Under the pieces are notes generated by a model that worked only from the letters and a program-made list of their open reading frames with translations, was not told the DNA's origin and did not search any database. From Rhodocyclaceae bacterium (GTDB lineage Bacteria > Pseudomonadota > Gammaproteobacteria > Burkholderiales > Rhodocyclaceae): DNA of 12,328 nt. The stretch covers positions 1-12,328 of the forward strand of contig JAFSWK010000282.1 of assembly GCA_017444505.1 (NCBI GenBank). Direction: 5' to 3'. This document shows positions 7,347-12,328 of the stretch, in pieces (positions within the stretch are counted from its first letter, which is position 1; each line of letters starts with the position of its first letter). The translations under genes and the position numbers were made by a program.

Positions 7347-10300
7347 ATGAATACAACTGACGCATCTGCTGAACCAGCCGCCGCGCCGCGCTTTGTGCAT
7401 TTGCGGCTGCACACGGAATTTTCCGTGCAGGACGGCATCGTGCAGATTGGCGACGCAGTGGCCGCCGCCGCCGCCGATGGCATGGTGGCGCTGGGCATGT
7501 CCGACCTGGGCAACCTCTTCGGCATGGTGAAGTTTTACGAGACGGCGCGCGCCAAGGGGGTCAAGCCCATCATTGGCGCCGATGTCTGGCTGGGCAACGA
7601 AGCGGTGCCCGACAAACCCTTCCGCATCCTGCTGATTTGCCGCAACCGCGCGGGCTACGGCCAGTTGTGCGAGCTGCTCACGCGCGCCTACATGGAAAAC
7701 CAGACGCACGGGCGCGCGGAACTGCGCCGCGAATGGCTGGCGCGCGAGGCCGTCAGCGGTCTGCTGTGTCTTTCCGGCGCGGCGCAGGGCGATATTGGCG
7801 CGGCCTTGCTGAGTGGCAACACGGCGCAGGCCGAGGCGCTGGCGCAAGACTGGGCGGCGCGTTTTCCCGATGCGTTTTATCTGGAAATCCAGCGCACCGG
7901 ACGCGAAGAGGAAGAGCGCCATGTGCAGGCGGCGCTGGCGCTGGCAGCGCGCTGCGAACTGCCGGTGGTCGCCACGCATCCGGTGCAGTTTTTGCGTGCG
8001 GAAGATTTTGAAGCGCATGAGGCGCGGGTGTGCATCGCGCAGGGCAACGTGCTGGAAGACGCCCGCCGCCCGCACGAGTTCACCGCGCAGCAATATTTCA
8101 GGACGCAGGCGCAAATGGGCGAACTCTTCGCCGACGTGCCCGAGGCGCTGGAAAACACGCTGGAAATCGCCCGCCGCGCATCGCTCACGCTGCAACTGGG
8201 CAAACCTTCGCTGCCGCAGTTTCCGACGCCGGAAGGCATGTCGCTGGACGATTTTCTCGTGCAGCAGGCGCGCGAAGGGCTGGAAGAACGCCTCGCCGTG
8301 CTCTATCCCGACACGGCAGAACGCGAACAGCAGCGCGCGCGCTACGAAGAGCGGCTGCGTTTTGAGCTGGATACCATCATCCAGATGGGCTTTCCGGGCT
8401 ACTTTTTGATTGTGGCCGACTTCATCAACTGGGCGAAACGCAACGACGTGCCCGTCGGCCCCGGGCGCGGTTCGGGCGCGGGTTCCTTGGTCGCCTACTG
8501 TTTGCGCATCACCGATCTTGACCCGCTGGCCTACGCGCTGCTCTTCGAGCGTTTCCTCAACCCCGAGCGCGTCTCGATGCCCGACTTTGACATCGACTTC
8601 TGTCAGGACAAACGCTATCAGGTCATCGAATACGTGCGCCAGCGCTATGGTGCGCAAGCGGTGAGCCAGATTGCCACCTTCGGCACGATGGCCTCCAAAG
8701 CCGTGGTGCGCGACGTGGGGCGCGTGCTGGGCATGTCTTACGGCCTGTGCGACCGCCTCTCCAAACTCATCCCGCTGGAAGGCCCCAAGCCGGTGTCGCT
8801 TGCCCGCGCCTACGACCTGGAACCGCAGATTGGCGAGATGATGGAAGACGAAGGCGACGGCGAAGCCGTGCGGGAACTGTGGCGGCTGGCGCAGCCGCTG
8901 GAAGGGCTGTGCCGCAACGTCGGGATGCACGCCGGCGGCGTGCTGATTGCGCCGGGCAAGCTCACCGATTTCTGCCCCGTCTATCTGGCCGACGGCCACG
9001 ACGCCGTGCCGGTGTCGCAGTTCGACAAGGACGACGTGGAAGCCATCGGGCTGGTCAAATTCGACTTCCTCGGCCTGCGCAACCTCACCATCATCGACCT
9101 TGCCCTGCGCTACATCGAACGCATGGAAGGCACGCGCCCCGACCTGATGGCCATGCCCTTCACCGACCCGGCCACCTATCAGATTCTGAAAGACGCCAAC
9201 ACCACGGCGGTCTTTCAAGTGGAATCGGAAGGCATGAAGCGCCTGCTGCAAAAGCTCGGCCCCGACCGCTTTGAAGACATCATCGCCGTGCTCGCCCTGT
9301 ACCGCCCGGGGCCGCTTGGCTCCGGCATGGTCGATGATTTCATCCTGCGCAAAAAGGGTCAGCAGAGCATTGATTATTTCCACCCCGCGCTGCAAGCCTG
9401 TCTGGAACCCACCTATGGCGTCATCGTCTATCAAGAGCAGGTGATGCAGATTTCGCAGATTATCGGCGGCTACACGCTGGGCGGCGCGGACATGCTGCGC
9501 CGCGCGATGGGCAAGAAAAAGGCCGAAGAAATGGCGCGCCACCGCGAAATCATGCGCAAGGGCGCGCGTGAAAACGGCTATGACGAATCGCTGGCCATGC
9601 AGTTGTTCGACCTGATGGAAAAATTCGCCGAATACGGCTTCAACAAGTCGCACACCGCCGCCTACGCCGTGCTCACCTACCAGACCGCCTGGCTCAAAGC
9701 GCACCACTGCGCCGCGTTCATGGCCGCGACGATGTCGTCCGACATGGACAACACCGACACCGTAAAGGTGTTTTATGAAGACGCAACCTCGGCGCGCAAC
9801 GGCCTCACCGTTGAAGCGCCGGACATCAACGTCGGGCAATACTTTTTTGAACCCATCGACCGCACGCGCATCCGCTACGGTCTGGGCGCAATCAAAGGCG
9901 TGGGGCGGCCAGCAGTAGAAGCGATTCTGGCGGCGCGCGAAGCGGGCGGCCCGTTCCGCGACCTGTTCGATTTTTGCCAGCGCATCGACCGCCATCAGGC
10001 CAACCGCCGCGTGTGCGAAGCATTGATTCGCGCTGGCGCGCTGGATGCGCTGCCGGGGCACGCCAACCGCCACCGCGCGCAATTGCTTGCCAATCTTACG
10101 CTGGCCTTTGAAGCTGCCGACCAGGCCGCCGCGCACGCCGGGCAGGGCGGTTTGTTTGACGATTTGCCCGAGGCCGAAAGTCTGGCCGTAGTCTGGGCAA
10201 ACGCGCGAGCGTGGGACGCGCGCCGCCGCCTGCAAGAAGAAAAAACCGCCATTGGCTTTTACCTTTCCGGCCATCCTTTTCAGGCTTTTCACGAAGAAGC

Positions 10301-10892
10301 GCGCCACTTCGCGCCGCGCCCGCTGAAACAACTCACCGTCACCGAACGCGGCGCCACTTCCCGGCTGGCTGGCGTGGTCATGAATGTGCGCACGCGCATG
10401 GGCAATCGCGGCAAGATGGCCTTTGTCACGCTCGACGACGGCAGCGCGGCGCACGAAGTCTGCGTCTATTCCGAGACGCTGGAAGCCTTCCGGGGCAAGA
10501 TTGTCACCGACAACCTGCTGGTTGTCGAAGGCAAGGTGTCGCAAAACGAATTCAATGGCGAGACGGGTTTTCGCATCGTTGCCGACCGCCTGCTGGACCT
10601 GGCCGACGCCCGCGCCAGCTTTGCCGACGCGCTCACCTGCCGCGTCAATCTGGACGCGCTGCCCGCGCCGCAAGACTTCACCCGCCGCCTGCACGAACAA
10701 TTGCAGGGCATCCGCTGCGAAGACGGCACGCCGCTGCGTTTTTGCTGCGAATGCACACTGCCCGACGGCCACCGCGCCCGCGCCCATTTCCCCGCCCGGG
10801 GCGACTGGCGCGTGCGTCTGGATGAAGCCGCGCTCAATACGCTTTGCGAAAGCCTGCCCGAATGCCGCTTCTCCATCGACTACGCAAACTGA
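7347..10892 (+). CDS. dnaE: DNA polymerase III subunit alpha (replicative polymerase)
   Basis: This 1181-residue protein is full length for DnaE, the catalytic subunit of the chromosomal replicase. The N-terminal PHP domain begins VHLRLHTEFS. The first histidine of the HxH metal motif is Arg20, as in E. coli, so PHP nuclease activity is unlikely and a separate epsilon proofreader is expected. The palm carries the catalytic aspartates D413 and D415 in PDFDIDF and D573 in KFDFLGL, after GPGRGSGAGSLVAYCL. Fingers motifs include ALYRPGPLGSGMVDDF and YGFNKSHTAAYA. A beta-clamp-binding QGGLF lies at residues 933-937, then an OB fold (about 998-1085) and a C-terminal domain. The ATG at 7347 follows the receptor gene by 24 bases with no clear Shine-Dalgarno sequence. 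No other start lies between it and the in-frame TAA at 7320, and the homology begins soon after. Confidence 0.98.
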   Translation: MNTTDASAEPAAAPRFVHLRLHTEFSVQDGIVQIGDAVAAAAADGMVALGMSDLGNLFGMVKFYETARAKGVKPIIGADVWLGNEAVPDKPFRILLICRNRAGYGQLCELLTRAYMENQTHGRAELRREWLAREAVSGLLCLSGAAQGDIGAALLSGNTAQAEALAQDWAARFPDAFYLEIQRTGREEEERHVQAALALAARCELPVVATHPVQFLRAEDFEAHEARVCIAQGNVLEDARRPHEFTAQQYFRTQAQMGELFADVPEALENTLEIARRASLTLQLGKPSLPQFPTPEGMSLDDFLVQQAREGLEERLAVLYPDTAEREQQRARYEERLRFELDTIIQMGFPGYFLIVADFINWAKRNDVPVGPGRGSGAGSLVAYCLRITDLDPLAYALLFERFLNPERVSMPDFDIDFCQDKRYQVIEYVRQRYGAQAVSQIATFGTMASKAVVRDVGRVLGMSYGLCDRLSKLIPLEGPKPVSLARAYDLEPQIGEMMEDEGDGEAVRELWRLAQPLEGLCRNVGMHAGGVLIAPGKLTDFCPVYLADGHDAVPVSQFDKDDVEAIGLVKFDFLGLRNLTIIDLALRYIERMEGTRPDLMAMPFTDPATYQILKDANTTAVFQVESEGMKRLLQKLGPDRFEDIIAVLALYRPGPLGSGMVDDFILRKKGQQSIDYFHPALQACLEPTYGVIVYQEQVMQISQIIGGYTLGGADMLRRAMGKKKAEEMARHREIMRKGARENGYDESLAMQLFDLMEKFAEYGFNKSHTAAYAVLTYQTAWLKAHHCAAFMAATMSSDMDNTDTVKVFYEDATSARNGLTVEAPDINVGQYFFEPIDRTRIRYGLGAIKGVGRPAVEAILAAREAGGPFRDLFDFCQRIDRHQANRRVCEALIRAGALDALPGHANRHRAQLLANLTLAFEAADQAAAHAGQGGLFDDLPEAESLAVVWANARAWDARRRLQEEKTAIGFYLSGHPFQAFHEEARHFAPRPLKQLTVTERGATSRLAGVVMNVRTRMGNRGKMAFVTLDDGSAAHEVCVYSETLEAFRGKIVTDNLLVVEGKVSQNEFNGETGFRIVADRLLDLADARASFADALTCRVNLDALPAPQDFTRRLHEQLQGIRCEDGTPLRFCCECTLPDGHRARAHFPARGDWRVRLDEAALNTLCESLPECRFSIDYAN

Positions 10893-10918
10893 GTGCCCCG
10901 CGCGCGTAGCGGCAGAAA

Positions 10919-10953
10919 ACAAAAAACGGCTTCGCAACGAAGTCGTTTTTTGT
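10919..10953. terminator. Bidirectional Rho-independent terminator between dnaE and the convergent - strand genes
   Basis: Six A (10921-10926), then CGGCTTCG, a CAA loop (10935-10937), CGAAGTCG and six T (10946-10951). The 14-base arms pair fully apart from one G-T wobble, and two further base pairs extend the stem outward (10919-10920 with 10952-10953). The T run follows the stem on the + strand, and the A run gives the matching U run on the - strand. It lies 27 bases after the dnaE stop and about 17 bases beyond the stop of the - strand gene, so it suits both. Confidence 0.88.
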
Positions 10954-10970
10954 GCCATGCGCACGGTATG

Positions 10971-11436
10971 TTACGCACGCGGAAAATGCGTGTCGTGCAG
11001 CATCATGATGCGCATCAGGGCGGCGTGAATTTCGGGCGGGAAGCCTTCCAGATTGCCCGCTTCCTTGTAATGCAGCAGGTCGTCAAGATAGGAAATGGCC
11101 TCTGGCGAACCCCAGCGGTTGAGGATTTCGCTGGCGATGCGTGCGAAGCGTTCGCGCACGAGCTGGTAGTCTGCGCTTTGGGTAAGCGCATCGTGCAGGT
11201 CGCCGGGTTCGTCAATGTGAATGTCGGGAAAGGTGTTTTGGTGGACGAGGCGGATGGTGTGCAATTCGTCGCCCAATTCTTCCTGAATGCCGAGCCGGGG
11301 ATGCCCGGCCTTGTGTAGCACGCGGTTAAATTCGTTCGTGCCCCAGGCGGCGAGCAGATCCTCTGCTATTTTGGGGTGTTTGGCACGAATGGCGCGCAGC
11401 GCCGCGATATGTGCCTTGGGGGGGTACGCTGGACAT
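10971..11436 (-). CDS. Protein of unknown function, reading frame broken at a C7 run near the start
   Basis: I do not recognise a family. The main frame ends at a TAA (10971-10973) and is open back to about 11468, but within it the only conventional start is a GTG at 11321 with no Shine-Dalgarno sequence. A better start exists: an ATG at 11436 with GAGGA 6 bases before it. From that ATG the as-read frame gives only 36 residues. Removing one C from the seven-C run (11418-11424) joins MSSVPP to KAHIAALRAIRAKHPKIAED and gives an uninterrupted 154-residue protein. It is soluble and helical-looking, with no signal or membrane segment. It contains two similar helices ending in a WG motif (residues 23-40 and 100-117) and the closing stretch GFPPEIHAALMRIMMLHD. 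It follows the small membrane protein gene by 32 bases. The break may be a sequencing error, a mutation or slippage. Confidence 0.7.
11418..11424 (-). repeat. Seven-base C homopolymer (G on + strand) at the frame break
   Basis: Seven consecutive C on the coding strand span codons 5-7 after the ATG at 11436. The frame before the run encodes the start and the frame after it encodes the rest of the protein. One base fewer restores a single frame of exactly 155 codons including stop. Confidence 0.9.
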
Positions 11437-11442
11437 GTGGAT

Positions 11443-11447
11443 TCCTC
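11443..11447 (-). promoter_or_regulatory. Ribosome-binding site GAGGA for the frame-broken gene
   Basis: On the - strand GAGGA is followed by six bases and the ATG at 11436. It closely matches the site before the neighbouring membrane protein gene (GAGGAATC in both). It argues that translation really starts upstream of the C7 run and not at the GTG at 11321. Confidence 0.7.
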
Positions 11448-11468
11448 GCAGCAGGCGCGCAGGCGGGT

Positions 11469-11849
11469 TTAACGGGTATGGATGCGTTTGACTTCTTCGC
11501 GGCAGGTTTTGTCGTCGACGTTGCTCATGCGTTTGCCGCTGGTGTCGTAGCAATAGCATTGGCCGCGCTTGTCGATGCCGCAGCCCATGAGGCCGGGTTC
11601 GCGCACGGCATTGGTGGCTTTGTTCACCATGGAAGCGGCGGAGCTGGCCGCAGAGCTGGCGGCGGATTTGACGCTTTGCACCATGTTTTGCATCCCGCGC
11701 CCCGTGCCTTGCACTTCTTGCTGCACACCCTGCACGGGTGCGCTTTGCACGATTTCGCGGTTGAAAAACTCGGGGAAGAACAGGTGCACAATCACCGCCA
11801 GCAGCGCAATGGGCAGGATGATGAAGGCGAAAACCAGCAGTCGTTTCAT
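11469..11849 (-). CDS. Small membrane-anchored protein with Ser/Ala repeat and Cys-rich tail, function unknown
   Basis: The 126-residue product starts with MKR and a long hydrophobic stretch (about residues 4-25), which fits an uncleaved signal anchor with the rest outside the membrane. A Gln/Val-rich segment follows (about 33-60), then three tandem SAAS units at 62-73. The C-terminal tail has Cys90, Cys98, Cys100 and Cys116 in the pattern C-x7-C-x-C-Y-D, then x15-C, suggesting two disulfides if exported. From memory, similar C-terminal Cys patterns occur at the ends of Zot/pI-like proteins of filamentous phages and in small betaproteobacterial proteins of unknown function; I cannot verify this. 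The ATG at 11849 has GAGAGGA 7 bases upstream. It sits 31 bases after the kinase gene and 32 bases before the unknown gene, so all three are probably cotranscribed. Confidence 0.85.
   Translation of the reverse strand: MKRLLVFAFIILPIALLAVIVHLFFPEFFNREIVQSAPVQGVQQEVQGTGRGMQNMVQSVKSAASSAASSAASMVNKATNAVREPGLMGCGIDKRGQCYCYDTSGKRMSNVDDKTCREEVKRIHTR
11631..11666 (-). repeat. Three tandem 12-base units encoding SAAS-SAAS-SAAS
   Basis: On the - strand the units are TCCGCCGCCAGC, TCTGCGGCCAGC and TCCGCCGCTTCC. They are imperfect at DNA level but identical as tetrapeptides (residues 62-73 of the small membrane protein). They look like an expandable flexible or helical spacer between the membrane anchor and the Cys-rich tail. 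Confidence 0.75.
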
Positions 11850-11856
11850 GGCAGAT

Positions 11857-11863
11857 TCCTCTC
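11857..11863 (-). promoter_or_regulatory. Ribosome-binding site GAGAGGA for the small membrane protein
   Basis: GAGAGGA lies 7 bases before the ATG at 11849 on the - strand, within the 31-base gap after the kinase stop. Its position supports that start over any internal one. Confidence 0.7.
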
Positions 11864-11880
11864 AGGCAAAGGCGGCGGGG

Positions 11881-12328
11881 TTAGTCCAGCGGCTGACCGT
11901 AGGCGTCCAGCAGGCGGCGGGCGATTTCTTCGCGCGTGGGCGTGTGGTTTTGCGGGCCGCGCGTTTCAATCTTGATGGCACCCATGACCGCGCCCAGACG
12001 GGCAGCCTGGTCGACAAACCAGCCGCGTTGCAGGCCGTAAATGAAACCGCCCCGGAAGGCGTCGCCGCAGCCGGTGGGGTCCAGCGCATCCGAGATGGGG
12101 GCGGCGGCAATTTCGCTCAGTCGTCCTTCGTCGTAGATGCGCACGCCCTGTGCGCCCAGCGTGATGATGTAGCCTTGAAGCTGCGCGGCAATCTGCGTTT
12201 CCGTCAGCCCCGTGCGCTCGCCAATCAGCTTGGCTTCGTAGTCGTTGACGATGCAGTAGTCGGCTTGTTCCAGACATTTCCGAAGCGTTGCGCCGTCAAA
12301 CAGGGGTAAGCCTTGGCCGGGGTCGAAG
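11881..12328 (-). CDS. PfkB/ribokinase-family carbohydrate or nucleoside kinase, C-terminal part (5' end outside the window)
   Basis: The frame is open from the window edge to the TAA at 11881-11883, giving 148 C-terminal residues. PfkB signature 2 is clear as DPTGCGDAFRGG, with the catalytic base Asp in GCGD and the anion-hole glycines. Upstream are FDPGQGLPLF and IVNDYEAKLIGERTG, the usual family stretch before the ATP site, and IITLGAQGVRIY. The tail has KIETRGPQNHTPTREEI. Family members phosphorylate sugars or nucleosides with ATP. The DPTGCGDAF form and the GPQNH segment resemble the adenosine-kinase-like branch found in many proteobacteria, but the N-terminal substrate-binding part is missing here, so the substrate is open. 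It is the first gene seen of the - strand unit, and its promoter must lie outside the window. Confidence 0.93.
   Translation of the reverse strand, partial: FDPGQGLPLFDGATLRKCLEQADYCIVNDYEAKLIGERTGLTETQIAAQLQGYIITLGAQGVRIYDEGRLSEIAAAPISDALDPTGCGDAFRGGFIYGLQRGWFVDQAARLGAVMGAIKIETRGPQNHTPTREEIARRLLDAYGQPLD

Noticed and set aside
5994..10964. A 1656-residue open frame on the - strand opposite the TRAP receptor gene and dnaE.
   Set aside because: Its triplets are exact reverse complements of the sense codons of both genes. It stays open because TTA, CTA and TCA are avoided in this GC-rich genome. The product is rich in His, Gln, Arg and Gly without domain motifs, while dnaE is unmistakable on the + strand.
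11326..11559. A 77-residue - strand open frame overlapping the end of the small membrane protein.
   Set aside because: Most of it is that gene read out of frame. Only its last ATG (11436) is meaningful, as the start of the frame-broken gene.
11376..12309. Two + strand open frames (11376-11975 and 11569-12309) in the distal region.
   Set aside because: The - strand carries a PfkB signature, a membrane segment and good ribosome-binding sites. The + strand products have no such features.
1..12328. DNA uptake sequences of the Neisseria type, CRISPR arrays, tRNA genes and insertion-sequence ends.
   Set aside because: None seen on reading both strands. In particular I found no GCCGTCTGAA or its complement and no regularly spaced repeats.

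Overview
The window is a GC-rich bacterial chromosomal segment, most likely betaproteobacterial. The evidence is the gene order smc-zipA-ligA, a ligase with the MLSIRTETD-type segment that I associate with betaproteobacterial LigA, and a 1181-residue replicative DnaE. It looks like core chromosome: I see no tRNA, rRNA, CRISPR array, insertion sequence or phage integration site.

Bases 1-10892 hold seven genes on the + strand. They are the C-terminal end of smc, then zipA, ligA, galU, pmbA (tldE), a Tat-exported TRAP-type solute-binding receptor, and dnaE. The gaps are 49, 3, 3, -1 (overlap), 50 and 24 bases, so the block could be one transcription unit. It combines chromosome segregation (Smc), divisome anchoring (ZipA), DNA replication and repair (LigA, DnaE), UDP-glucose supply for the envelope (GalU), peptide processing (PmbA) and periplasmic solute capture. 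zipA, ligA and galU share one reading frame and are separated only by a TGA and one codon.

A symmetrical A/T-flanked hairpin at about 10919-10953 ends the + unit. It should also end the convergent - strand unit.

Bases 10971-12328 hold three - strand genes, listed here in transcription order. The first is a PfkB-family sugar or nucleoside kinase cut by the window edge. The second is a 126-residue membrane-anchored protein with a Ser/Ala tandem repeat and a Cys-rich tail. The third is a 154-residue-type protein of unknown function. The last gene has a good ribosome-binding site and ATG, but its reading frame is broken by one base at a run of seven C (on the coding strand) in codons 5-7.

No complete new multi-gene system is evident. 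The items most worth a second look are the C7 frame break, the unknown pair of small - strand genes, the TRAP receptor without visible permease genes, and a short patch of otherwise avoided codons inside smc.
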